A DNA stretch of 64,000 nucleotides, from contig JAAALK010000082.1 in assembly GCA_019279435.1 (NCBI GenBank), positions 18,877,116 through 18,941,115 of the forward strand. Direction: 5' to 3'. Position 1 is the stretch's first letter. The number at the start of each line of letters is the position of its first letter. Position numbers and translations under genes: made by a program. This document shows positions 35,101 to 45,354 of this stretch, piece after piece. The DNA comes from Zizania palustris (Eukaryota; Streptophyta; Magnoliopsida; Poales; Poaceae). The notes beneath the pieces were generated by a model that was not told where the DNA came from, searched no databases, and saw only the letters and a list, made by a program, of their open reading frames with translations.

Positions 35101-37746
35101 ATGGCAGATGGTGAAGGTAGTGGTGCCCTACAGGGGGAGGTTGCATATGATCCATCAAAGGATCCGAAGCGAAAGGCTAAGTCGAAGGATCCTGGATGGA
35201 AGTATGGATTTTGGCCGGACTTGACAAACAAAGATTTGGTGCAATGTTCTTTATGTGGGAAGCAAATGCATTCAGGTATCAAAAGGTTGAAGCAACACCT
35301 TGCCGCTGGTTTTGGTGATGTGCAAACATGTAGCAAAACAACCACGGCAATAATGAGAGAGATGCAAGAGTACATGAAGAAAACTACAAGATCAAGCCGG
35401 ATAATTTTAGATGATGATGAGGAAGATGATGAGGTTCAGGAGGTTGAGGTCAATCAAAATCAAGCTGTTGCATCATCAAAGGCGTCTGTCGCGTCTTCTA
35501 GTATCCCAAGTTCAGGGACAGCGGCAAAAAGGAAGGCGGCTGCTCTTAGTTTCACACCGGTGCCTAAGGTGACAAAGTCAGTTGCTTCAATATTAAAGAA
35601 GACTCCAGAAGAGGTGGTTGAGGAAAGGCATTCAAAGCAACCTGCCCAAACATCCATAGAGCAATGCATGAGAACCAAGGAAGAAAAAGAGAGGGTGGAT
35701 AGGCATGTTGCAAACTTCTTTTATCAATGTGGCATACCATTCAATGCTGCTAATTCAAGGAGCTATGAGATCATGATGGAGTCTGTTGGACAATATGGGC
35801 ATGGGTACAAGCCTCCTAGTTACCATGAGCTAAGGGTGCCATTACTTGCCAAGGCAAAAAAAGAGGTTTTAGCTATAAGAGAGGGGCTAGAGGTTGCATG
35901 GAGAAAATATGGGTGCACAATCATGTCTGATGGATGGACTGATAAGAGGAGGAGACACTTGATAAATTTCCTTGTCAATTGTCCTGAAGGGACCTTCTTC
36001 TTAGAGTCTGTAGATGCATCCTCCCAGGTGGCAACTGGACAAGTCCTGGCAGATATGCTTGAGAAGAGGATTCTTGATGTGGGTGTGGATAATGTAGTTC
36101 AAATAGTCACTGACAATGGGGCCAACTTTAAGCTTGCTGGTGCAATTATTAGGAACAAGTATCCTAAAATCTTTTGGACACCTTGTGCTGCACATTGTTT
36201 AGACCTTATGTTAGAGGACATTGCAAACATAAGGGACTTCAAGAAGGGCATCAACAATGCCAAGCGGTTGACTACCTTCATCTATAGGCATGGGAGACTT
36301 CTTGATGCAATGAGAGAGCATACAGGAGGAAGAGATTTGGTTAAACCCGCAGCCACTCGGTTTGCCACTGCTTTTCTCACTTTGCAAAGTCTATTGAAGC
36401 ATAAGGATGCTTTGAGGAAGCTCTTTCTTAGTGATGATTGGACTAGGTCCAAATTGGCTTTCACAGAGGCTGGGAAGAAAGCTACTGATATTGTGATTTC
36501 CACTCAGTTCTGGAATACCGTAATGGATTGCATTAGAGCATCCCAACCTTTGCTTATTGCTTTGAGGATTGCTGATGGGGATGAGAAGCCTGCCATGCCA
36601 GAGATTGCTGCAGCTATGTATCTAGCAAGAAAAAAGATAAGCACCGCTCTTGAAAGCAAGCCTAGGGTTCTAAAGAAGGTACTGGACATCATAGATACAA
36701 GGTGGGTGAATCAAATGGAGCAAAAACTTCACGGGGCTGCACTATTTTTGAATCCAAATAAATTTTTTGACATCTCCAAAGAAGATGACAATGAGGCTTC
36801 TAGACTCCGAGTTGCCTTCAATGATGTCCTTGAGACTCTGATGTTTGATGATGATGTCTTGCTTGTACAAATAAGTAATCAAGCGGATGACTATGAGAAC
36901 ACAAGGGGGATCTTTGCAAAGCCATTGGCAGTGAAGCAACAAAAAACCAAAAACCCTCGTAAGACCTACAATCCTATACTATTCTTACTATATTCTGTGT
37001 TCTAGACTTCTAGCTCTAACATATTGTACAACTACTGTAGTTGATTGGTGGGGTGCTTTTGGTGGACTAAGTAGAGAGCTACAAACTTTTGCAAGACGCA
37101 TCATTGGTCTTTGTTGTTCAGCTTCTGGTTGTGAGCGCAATTGGAGCATATTTGAATTTGTAAGCGACTACAAATCATGTCTACTTGAGTACTTGTCTTT
37201 CATTCATAGATTGCTATATTAGTAAGTACTAAGTAGTAACTATTAATTACTTTGTAGATCCATACAAAGAAAAGGAATCGCTTGGAGCACAAAAGACTGA
37301 ATGACTTGGTTTATATTCAATACAACATGAAGATTGCGGAAAGATTTAGAAAGATGCGGGTTGAAGGAACAAATTTCAACCCATTGATCTTAGAAGAGTT
37401 CCAATGGGACAATGAATGGGTTCACTTGATGGGAAATGATGAAGTCCATCCTGGAGATGATCTCTTTTGGTCTCATGTTGATGAAGCCATTGGTGCAAGT
37501 GAATCACTTCGGGCACCTAGGATAACTAGGACGTATGCTCGTACTCGTCGAAGTGTACCAGCTTCTACCTCAATTATTGAAGAAGAAGAAGTATCTGGAG
37601 GAGAGGAAGATGATGAAGATCACTATGTGGCCGATGACCTTGATATTGAAGATGATTTTGGCCAACCACCATCTAGTCCTCAAGATTGTGATCCACGGAA
37701 TGCCAATGAGAGTGGCCACGATGATATAGTGTTTGATGTTGATTAG
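35101..37746 (+). CDS. hAT transposase, three exons, 821 residues
   Basis: Exons 35101-36958, 37041-37159 and 37258-37746; both introns are GT-AG (82 and 98 bp) and the joined frame is open to TAG at 37744-37746. The protein would act in the nucleus, cutting and joining the element ends. Residues 49-77 form a BED zinc finger (Cys49, Cys52, His66, Cys77). The middle is the DUF659/RNase H-like catalytic fold with MSDGWTD (Asp277), VTDNGAN (Asp338) and CAAHCLDLML (362-371). Exon 2 encodes the start of the dimerisation domain (WWGAFGG, CERNWSIF). The tail is acidic. Without splicing the frame ends at 37003-37005, so removal of intron 1 is needed to reach the dimerisation domain. No lesion is visible. 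The splice sites are my reading, supported by frame and family order. Confidence 0.88.
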
Positions 37747-38957
37747 AAGTTTAGAACCATTAGGAGAGTTTCATTGCTTGTTTGAACTTTGAACTTTGAA
37801 GTTTGAACCTTTACTTTGTTTGCTTGCTATGGACTTGTGTGAATTGTGTGAAACTTTATTTTGCATGTGTGGTTGTGTGCTATGAACTATGAAGTATGAA
37901 CTATGGAGTATGCCTAGGCGAATTTAATTGTGCTATGAAGTATGAACTATGTGTGGTTGTGTGCTGAAATGCTGAATTTAATTGGTCGCCTAGGCGACGC
38001 CTAGGCGCCCGCCTAGGCGCCTAGGCGTCCAGTCGACCCCCTGGCGACTGGACTCGCCGGGGCGCCGTGACAACCATGTTTTCTTCCCTATCCCCAAGAG
38101 CCATTGAACAAAAGCTCTTGCGGGATCTTCGGCGCTGGTGTGAGCGGCTCTTCGGCTTGTCTCCGAAGGCCATGAAGCAGAGGCCCGCCGGATCGTCCTT
38201 GTCCTTCCCCTTTCTGATGGCGATCTCCTCATCGCTTGAGCTCGATGAAGAGGAAGAAGACGTGGACTGCTTAGAGTAGCTCTTCTCCATCTCGGCGAAG
38301 AAGGCCTTGTCGCGCTTCTTGATCTCTCGCCGGTAGTCCTTCAGGGCCTTCTTGAAGAATCGGGTCTTCAGCTTGCTAAACAACTCAGAAATGGTCAATG
38401 TATCATAAGAAGTGCTCTCAACGATAGAGGATACCTTGATCTCCCAGATCTTTGGGTCCAAGGTATGGAGAACCTTGAGCGCCTGCTCGTGATCTGAGAC
38501 TAACTGAGCACCCTCAGCCTTGTTGTCCCGAAGCTTGTTTATGATCGACTGAAAACGACCAAACAAAGCCTCAACAGATTCACCCGGCTTCTGTGTGAAA
38601 TTCTCATATTCACGCCGGTAGGTCTGATAGAGCCGAGCCTTGACCTGTGCTGTTCCCTCATGGTGTGCCTTGAGGGTAGCCCAGATCTCTCTCGCAGTGG
38701 AGAGATGACTCACACGCTCAAACTCAGTGGGACCTAAACCAGAAAACAGAATGTTCACAGCCTTACTGTTGCTCAGATGCTGAGCAATGATACCAGCAGT
38801 ACCCTGCTCAATTACTGGCAATATGACAAACGTGGTGTGAACGCAAATGTCCCAAATGTCCGAACCCTGGCTCATGAGATAAGCTCGCATGCGAGTCTTC
38901 CAATAGTTATAGACATAGGCTTCCAAGGACGGGACCTTGCCAGGAGACGTCATGGTC

Positions 38958-39285
38958 GCAGCGGTTGTTCGACTCGAGGAAGCACTGAACAACAACCCAG
39001 CAGCACAGCAGCAAGCCCCAGGACATGGGCCACTACCAGCAGCAACGAAACAACGGGATAATCCCCCTCAGGTGCTCACAGGCAGCCACCAGGGAGGAGG
39101 GCGGCGGAACCATAGCCAGGCCGACGACGAGAACGGCGGCCAGGGGGACTTATCGCCACACCACCAGGGAGGGGGGCGGCAGAACCCTAGCCAGGCCGAC
39201 GACGAGGAGAACGGCGGCCAGGGAACTCACCGCCGCACCACCAGGGAGAGGGACGACTGAATCCTCGTCAGGCCAATGACAACGA
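38958..39285 (+). repeat. 328-bp gag segment, right copy
   Basis: Copy of 26043-26370, joined on its left to the gag start of copia E (GTCATGGTC then GCAGCGG) and on its right to the continuing gypsy D gag. It stands where the copia leader and 5' LTR should be. Confidence 0.92.
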
Positions 39286-39590
39286 TGGCTAGAGGGGCTC
39301 ACCGCCGTGCCACCAAGGAGGGTGGCGGCTGCACCCTCGACGGGCCACCGACGACGACGACCAGGGCTACCCGCCGCCGAATAACAAGGGAGGAGGGCGG
39401 CTGACAGGGCCGACGACGGCGGCCAGGAGGTCCCGCCACCATGCCACCAGGGAAGGTGGCGGAAGTACCCTCGAAGGGCCGACGACGACGACAACTAGGG
39501 GAGCCTGCCGCCGTGCCACTAGGGAGGGGGCCGCCAGACTGTCCACCAGGCCAGCGACGACAACGACGGTCAGGATCCACCTCCACGCCT
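39085..39590 (+). repeat. Degenerate ~70-bp tandem array in D gag
   Basis: Around seven imperfect units built on CCACCAGGGAGG, then GCGGC, then GCCGACGACGA, then GGCCAGG. They encode a low-complexity stretch. The left part of the array also forms the end of the duplicated segment at 26,180-26,370. Confidence 0.75.
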
Positions 39591-40368
39591 CCATGGAAGA
39601 CGGCGCCAAAACCGTCGCCGGGTCGAGGACTACAAAGACGACCAGGGCGATGATGTAGTGCCGACCGTCCACAAACTCGAATTTCCCAAATTCGACGGCA
39701 CAGGCGACCCGCTACCTTGGCTCAACCGGTGTGAGCAATACTTCCACATTCATCGTACACCGAATCATCAAAGGGTGACATTCGCGGCGTTCTACCTCCT
39801 CGACGACGCCTGACTGTGGTTTCACCAGATGGAACTCAACGGTGGGTGTCCTACGTGGCCACAATTCACTTAATTGGTCAACGCGCGCTTCGGGCCACCC
39901 CTCACGGACAATCCGATCGGCAAGTTGGCAATGCTTCGGCGAACCGGGACTGTTGATGACTTCTGCAAGCGCTTCATCACCCTCTCCTGCCGCGACACAT
40001 CACTAACGGAGGCTCAGCAGATTCAACTATTCATCCCCGGGTTGGGCGATCCTCTTCGTACCGATGTCGCTCTCCAACAACCTTCATCGTTGGACGACAC
40101 CATCGTGTTTGCGAGGGCCTATGGGCAGTGCAACACATCACAGGGCACCGGCCAAATGACGCAATCACGAGCTTCAAGCTGCTCCTCCCATCAACCAACT
40201 CCATCACCAGAGCCGGTTTCTCCAGGGCTTGCTACATCATCATTGGCTTTGGTAAACATGCCATCATCCACCACAGTGTGTCTCTCGTCGCAGGAAATTG
40301 AACAACGCCGGAAGGAGGGGAAGTGTTTCCATTGCAATGAGCGGTTTACAAGCGACCACAAGTTGTAG
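39286..40368 (+). pseudogene. Element D gag, 3' part
   Basis: From about 39,650 this reads as a Ty3-gypsy gag (FPKFDGTGDPLPWLNRCEQ), with a TGA near 39,810 and a TAA near 39,870. It is then open from 39874 to 40368. Near the end is a partial zinc knuckle CFHCNERFTSDHKL; the stop falls just before its last cysteine. No protease or RT follows: the 3' LTR starts 91 bp later. The gag cannot be made whole in this copy. Confidence 0.85.
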
Positions 40369-40459
40369 TGCAAGCACATCTTATCCATCGAAGTAGTGGA
40401 GGAAGGCGAAGATTGACACAGTAGCTCGAGGACGAGCTGCATTTTTAGGGAGGGAGAAA

Positions 40460-40832
40460 TGTCACGGGGGATAAAGGACAGACCCTTGCAGCCTGGGCCT
40501 TGGTCAGCCCAAGTTAGAGTTTGGATTAGATTAAATCAGATTAGGAGTTAGATTAGATTAAGTTTCTGTTTTCTGTGAAATAGTTAAGATTTTTGTTGTT
40601 AGATTAGATCAACCATGTGCCTATATAAACAAATAAACAAGGCTGATGCACTAGGATTATTGTCTAGTATTCAGTTTGGCTTGTGCCTTTCTTGTATCCC
40701 TGCCTTTTTGTCGTGGCGCCGCAACGGCGCCGCCGCGACGGAAAGGTCCAGGTCCTTGACCATCTACATCTTTTAAATATAGTTTGAAACGATTAGTAGC
40801 TACCAATTTCGTGGAAACTCCTGCCGGTTACA
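40460..40832 (+). repeat. 3' LTR of element D
   Basis: 373 bp from TGTCACGGGG to GGTTACA, preceded by the purine tract AGGGAGGGAGAAA. The promoter TATA (CCTATATAAACAAA) is near 40,620. It matches the two pieces of the left LTR. Confidence 0.9.
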
Positions 40833-40914
40833 CCCTATTTCACTACGCCTCTGCTTTTTTTACTTTTAAGTCTGATGTTCTCGTGAGAATAGATCAACAT
40901 AGTGATTGGTGTAC

Positions 40915-41252
40915 TGTCATGGGAAGCCACGGCTAGCTTGGGCGAGCCACAGCCTCAGCCGGCCCTTATGGATTTGGATTTAAGTCTCCGTGTTACTTAA
41001 GGAGTGGTTTTGTTAGTTAAGAGTTAGATTCCTTGTTAGATAAGATTTGTTATGTTACTGTAAATATAGATGTAAACCTTTCAGGTACGTAAGCAATAAA
41101 GAGTATTGATATGAAATCTTCTTCAATTCTGTCTAGAGTTTTCTCCAATTTCCAACATAGCTCGGTAAGAAGATCAACCTATACCAACGTATCCTACTGC
41201 TGCGATTTATGCAGTCGAAGACTTCCTATCTTAGGTGCCGACCCCCTTGACA
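40915..41252. mobile_element. Small solo LTR
   Basis: 338 bp with the ends TGTCA and TGACA in inverted orientation, flanked by a perfect 5-bp duplication TGTAC (40910-40914 and 41253-41257). An AATAAA near 41,095 could be its polyadenylation signal, which would make it plus-strand. The family is not recognised. The frame running across its right edge (41111-41554) is not a gene. Confidence 0.75.
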
Positions 41253-41257
41253 TGTAC

Positions 41258-42370
41258 ATTCATGACTGCTTCACAATCCTTGTGTTTGTACTATCATTAC
41301 CCGTCATACTTGGTCCGATCCACTACATCTATGTGTTAATTAGCACAAGGTCGGGCAGCGTGAACTGGCTTTCGGTGGAAATTTATCTGGCCCGTGCATG
41401 CACAGGTGCGTGTCACTGTGTCAGCATGTGTGTTTTCAGAATGCAAGGTGGCTTATTAAAACATATACATCCTAGTGTTGCTGTTAAGTGTTCCACTTGT
41501 CATATTTGTTATATCCGTTCAGAAAGTCGTATGCTGTATGTGAATATGGCATGATTAAACAGCTTAGCAAAGCCTCCTGATAATATGCGAATATGCTGTA
41601 TGTATCTTACAATTGTGTCTTGGAGGATTTCTAATCCATGTATAGGGTTGACCCTTCTGGATTCGATTTTATTTGTCTGGTTTTTTCGTGTGTTACGGTT
41701 GACTGCGGTTGAGCAGAATAAGTAATTTGTTTAAGATCTTATAAGGGCCTGTTTGGTTGTCTATATTTAGCTTTAGTCAGGCTCGCGTAATATAAGATTT
41801 GGTTGTTTGTTGTCTACGCGAGTAGTTGGGCCTGGTTCACTTGGCGCAAAAGGAGCTTGCCACTTTAGCTCCACAAAAACGAGAATAATTTTCATTCCTC
41901 CCCTGCCAGGCTTGCTGGATGTGAGTAATTACTTAGCTAACAATGTTGTTGGTGCATGATTAACATATATTAAATGATAATGTGTTTTAAATAATATTAA
42001 GAAGTGTATGATGAATTATATGATCTATAACAAAATAGTTGTGCATGATAAATATCATCTTGATTCATTGTTTATCCATTTTTTTTCTCATGCAACATAT
42101 CCACATACGAGCTATCAAACATCAGGTTAAGCCGGTACAGCTAACACAGACAATCAAATAAAAATGCGTGGCACGCAGCTTGGTCTGTCTCACTAATACG
42201 AGCCATCCTGGGAAATAAGGCAGAGCCCTAATTGCATATTCAAATATACCACTTGACTCAAGTCTACTGGTAAGTTATGTTTACATGTGTTAGAGGGGAG
42301 TTATGAGATTTCAAGACATTGATTTTGATTTGTTGAGTTGGTACAGGGAGAACGATTTATGCCAGCATAG
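41258..42370. other. Host intergenic DNA
   Basis: AT-rich sequence between the solo LTR and the protease 3' region. It contains one Tourist-like end (GGGCCTGTTTGGTTG at 41755, preceded by TAA) without a convincing partner. No gene is visible. Confidence 0.5.
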
Positions 42371-42648
42371 GCAGCATTGTTGGACAGAACCATTAGACGT
42401 AAGACTGAAACCAAACACCAGATCACACTGAGTATTATTTGCAATAATGTAAAACTGACATCAAATCAGTCTAGGATACAAGCTCGTACTTTCAAGAAGG
42501 AATATGCTGGACACCGGAGAGGAACGGAGAACATGCCACAGGCACAGTACATGCTGCCTGGCTGAGTTATTCTGACTATGAACATGCACACCTGCACACA
42601 TATATGCACGAGAACTGCTTCCAGAAAGCAGCAGCTAGCAGCCATTAA
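42371..42648 (-). other. Probable 3' UTR of the aspartic protease gene
   Basis: The block TATTATTTGCAATAATG with GACATCAAATCA and ATATGCTGGACACC, and then GAGTTATTCT near 42,565, recurs in diverged form at 45,360-45,660. Shared sequence after two genes of one family suggests that it is transcribed 3' UTR. Confidence 0.55.
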
Positions 42649-43875
42649 TTAGGAGAGAGCACTGCAATCTGCAGGTTCGAAGGAGAGCGTCTCCTTTTCG
42701 AGGTCGAAGAGGAAGTGGATGTTCTCCTGCTGTATGCTTCCCAGGATGTTCACCGTGTCCGCCGCCGTGGAGTTCAGCCGCGCCGAGCTCCAGATGGTCA
42801 AGCACACCGTGCCGTTCCCGTCCTCCAACAGGTAGTTTGACGGTGGCACCGTCATTGCGGCGGTGCCATGGAACGTGAACACGAGGTCCGGAGCGCTGCT
42901 GGCTCCCGCTTTCGGGAAGCAAAGGTCGTAACCTAGCAGCGGCTTCGCCGTCGGCGCAACGCCGATCTGAGCCATCACCGCCTTCTTAAGGACCTGGTAA
43001 GCGCTGTCGACCAGGAAGGTCACCGGCAAGAAAGTATGGATAAGGACGGTGCTGCCGCTCGTCGGCGGCGTGATCTCCGTGCCGCCGGCTTTGATGCCTT
43101 CGAGACGGACCGCGTAATACTGGCTTAAAGCGTCGTCGGGAGGGGCAGAGGCATTGACCAACGGCGTCGAGGTGCTGTTTATGCCGGTAAGTTTCGCGGA
43201 GTCGCCGATGAACAGCGCGCTGTTCTTCCCGGCGCCGGGCGGCGCCAGGCAGTACGAGAACGCGGTGGCGTTCATCTGTCCGACGAGCGACCACGGCGTC
43301 CTGGCTAGCCCAACGAACCCGGAAGTTCCCCATACGGTGTCGATGTCGCTCGCCACGACGCACCCGAAGCCGAGGTTCGCCTTGATTGTCCCGACGGCGA
43401 GGGTGTCGGTGGCGACGATGCCCCCAGTTTCCCCGGCATTGGTAGACGCCTCGTAGATGCACACGTTGCTGGAGCAGTTGCGCGTCGGGACGGTCTCGCA
43501 GAGCGTGGTGCCGCACGGCTCCGCGCGGAAAGTTGACGACGCGGACGAGTCGAACAGGGGCAGCTCCTGTTCGAAGCAGCGGCTGCGGTTGCACGCCGCG
43601 CACTGCGTCCAGATGAGCTCCCCGTTGACGTCCATGATCGCCGACACGCTCTGCGGCGGCGTGCCGATGGTGTAGTTCACAAAGTATACGCCATGGGACC
43701 TGTGGATGGGCACGGCAGCGCCTCCTGCCGTCGCGTCGGCGAGGTGGTCGCCGCGCAAAGCTCGCTCCAGACCTCGCCGGAGATCGTGCGCGCCAAATGC
43801 CGCTGCGCGCGTCGAGAGCGAGCACGTCGAGATTAAGCACAACACGAGCAGTGCGGCCGCCACGGCCTTTCCCAT
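42649..43875 (-). CDS. Nepenthesin-like aspartic protease, altered active site
   Basis: A single-exon gene of 408 residues, starting with a signal peptide (about 1-25), so it is secreted or vacuolar. The fold is that of plant A1 (nepenthesin-type) aspartic proteases: the first lobe motif is at 80-91 (IMDVNGELIWTQ), the cysteine-rich nepenthesin insert is at about 92-139 (CAAC, C100, C121, C126, C134, C139), and the C-terminal lobe ends NILGSIQQENIHFLFDLEKE. Asp82 is kept, but DTG has become DVN. The second motif is IHT at 279-281, so the second catalytic Asp is replaced by His280. Normal protease activity is therefore doubtful; binding or inhibitor capture is possible. Related grass proteins with similar changes exist as far as I recall. 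The frame is intact, so it is probably a real gene. Confidence 0.85.
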   Translation of the reverse strand: MGKAVAAALLVLCLISTCSLSTRAAAFGAHDLRRGLERALRGDHLADATAGGAAVPIHRSHGVYFVNYTIGTPPQSVSAIMDVNGELIWTQCAACNRSRCFEQELPLFDSSASSTFRAEPCGTTLCETVPTRNCSSNVCIYEASTNAGETGGIVATDTLAVGTIKANLGFGCVVASDIDTVWGTSGFVGLARTPWSLVGQMNATAFSYCLAPPGAGKNSALFIGDSAKLTGINSTSTPLVNASAPPDDALSQYYAVRLEGIKAGGTEITPPTSGSTVLIHTFLPVTFLVDSAYQVLKKAVMAQIGVAPTAKPLLGYDLCFPKAGASSAPDLVFTFHGTAAMTVPPSNYLLEDGNGTVCLTIWSSARLNSTAADTVNILGSIQQENIHFLFDLEKETLSFEPADCSALS

Positions 43876-43980
43876 AATAATGACACCGTTAGTTCTGAAA
43901 TCAGAGGAAGGATTTGGTATAGTGATTAATCTTCTACCTCGAAATCACACGATCGAAGTCGAGAGCAGAGGTAGTGTGGT

Positions 43981-43987
43981 TTATATA
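43981..43987 (-). promoter_or_regulatory. TATA box of the protease gene
   Basis: TATATAA on the minus strand, about 105 bp before the start codon at 43875, leaving room for a 5' UTR of about 70 bases. Confidence 0.65.
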
Positions 43988-45354
43988 AGACCGAAGCTGC
44001 AGCTGATTGGTTGCTTGCAATGACCAGGAAATTCTCAGAAATTACCATATACGAAAGTTTCACTATTCTGCACGTAGATATCATTCAAACGTCACTGTTG
44101 CTGGTATCTCTACGGATTTTTTTTTAACTTTACACTTTTATCGAACAAAATCTGACACTTTGATAACATCTATTTTCTAAAACGAAACTTCTTTTTCCAT
44201 GCATATGTCGTGGCATGGCAGGAGACTTTTGCTACACCGTTGATGACAATGGCACTTGCTTTGGTGTGGCAAACAACCATGTTATGCCAATGAGGATAGC
44301 ATCATCAAAATGCATATAACGTCTTTTTTCTGAAAAAAGGTTTAAATTTTATAAAAAGTCAAGAAAGGATTAGTTTTTTTAATGCAAGTTAAGTGGCTTG
44401 TTTTCGAAGCCGTAAGTATACATCATTTATACCATTTGACTTTAAAATAGTTCAAAGCCTTATCTTTCGGTGCACCAGTGTAGAATGCTCACTTGTACTT
44501 CGGAGTGTGCAAAAATAAACCAAAAACTAAACCGAACCAAATCAAACATTCACCTGTTTGATTTTTTAATCTATTTTATTTTAAGGAAATTAAGTTTTTA
44601 GTTCGGGTTCTAGACTTAAAAACAAAACAACCAAAAAGCCGAAGAGTTTTATAATTTCTAATGTTTATGTCTTGATAAGTTGATATATTAAATTGTGTTG
44701 TAGTTTTAATTTTATCTAAAAATGAATTAGTTTATAATATCTAATTTTTTTGTTTTGGAATTTTGACATATTGAATTGTGATGTAATTTAAAGTTTAATG
44801 ATAGTTTAAAAAATCATATCATATTTGGTTAAAACCTAAACCATTAACCAAAAAACCGAATTATTTCATTTTTACCTCCGTTTAGTTTATAATTTCTAAA
44901 AATTGAGTTCGTTGCAAAGCGCGCGCGCGGGGGGGCAAGGAAAAACGACTCTACTTGTTCTAGCTGGCTAATTTCCCGTGCGCTTGCTACGAGTAAGGAC
45001 GAATCATCCGTGTTAGGCCAGTTCAAGCTTAGTCGGGCGGGCTTTCTAACGTGCTTTGAAAAGCCTTAGACAAAACTAAAAGCCCAGATCCGACGGCCCG
45101 GCCCAAACCCAAACAACAAGGTATTTACCATTTTCGTAATAAACAATACTCAATCTGATTCGTATTACAATTTCTCTAATTTTGATTAATTTTAACTACA
45201 CTTATGATATCCGTTTAGCCCCGTCTATATATGTATGCTATGATTGGTTCATACACAAACTCTAATCCTTGTTCTTAAGTCTGAAGTCCTACTTGAGTAT
45301 GGTCATGAACAACTGATATACCCAAATTTCGTAGGTTTGTATTTAGAAAAAAAC
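43988..45354. other. Upstream and intergenic DNA
   Basis: AT-rich, with a GCGCGCGCGCG plus seven-G run near 44,920-44,936. I see no gene, LTR or MITE with target duplication. Confidence 0.5.

Larger units (their letters stand above)
34340..38078 (+). mobile_element. Intact-looking autonomous hAT transposon
   Basis: 3739 bp flanked by a perfect 8-bp duplication TTTTCTTC (34332-34339 and 38079-38086). The terminal inverted repeats are CATTGTTGTCACGGCG on the left and CATGGTTGTCACGGCG on the right (opposite strand), 15 of 16 matching. Both subterminal regions are full of the palindrome GCCTAGGC, likely transposase sites. It contains one transposase gene with an unbroken three-exon frame. The empty site is seen in element B at about 14,950. 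All parts expected for movement are present. Confidence 0.93.
32822..38953 (-). pseudogene. Element E gag, split by hAT and shortened
   Basis: The start codon is at 38953. The N-terminal UBN2-like region runs to about 38,372, where an in-frame 372-bp deletion has removed the CFECGDPGHFIADC knuckle that B keeps. The hAT element then interrupts the serine/acidic region (34332-38086 including its target duplication). The coiled coil and the second knuckle (CEYCQRDGHLAEFC) follow, down to a TAG at 32975-32977. The open frame at the right end runs past 38953 into gypsy D antisense sequence, so its extra N-terminal residues are not original. Confidence 0.88.
26371..38957 (-). mobile_element. Sirevirus-like copia element E, 5'-truncated, with nested hAT
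   Basis: Same family and strand as A and B. The 3' LTR (26371-28347), the polypurine cluster, pol and gag are present, but the sequence stops just past the gag start codon at 38953: the leader, primer site and 5' LTR are missing and gypsy D sequence follows directly. The gag carries a hAT insertion at 34340-38078 and an in-frame 372-bp deletion. Pol has a stop, a frameshift and a small deletion. It cannot replicate by itself. Confidence 0.92.
23814..40832 (+). mobile_element. Gag-only Ty3-gypsy-like element D, with nested insertions
   Basis: The plus-strand element starts TGTCACGGGGG and ends GGTTACA, flanked by CCCTG (23809-23813) and CCCTA (40833-40837), a 5-bp duplication with one mismatch. 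Two LTRs of about 383 bp (left, after removing an insertion) and 373 bp (right), a primer site and a polypurine-rich AGGGAGGGAGAAA before the 3' LTR are present. Between them is only gag; there is no protease, RT or integrase. Without the insertions and the duplication it is about 2.5 kb. The gag is of the gypsy kind, so D is a non-autonomous member that would need enzymes from another element. Confidence 0.85.

Noticed and set aside
41111..41554. 147-residue open frame
   Set aside because: It runs across the boundary and target duplication of the solo LTR, and the product has no recognisable domain.
41752..42165. Possible Tourist MITE starting GGGCCTGTTTGGTTG after TAA
   Set aside because: No convincing matching right end or second TAA was found, so bounds cannot be supported.
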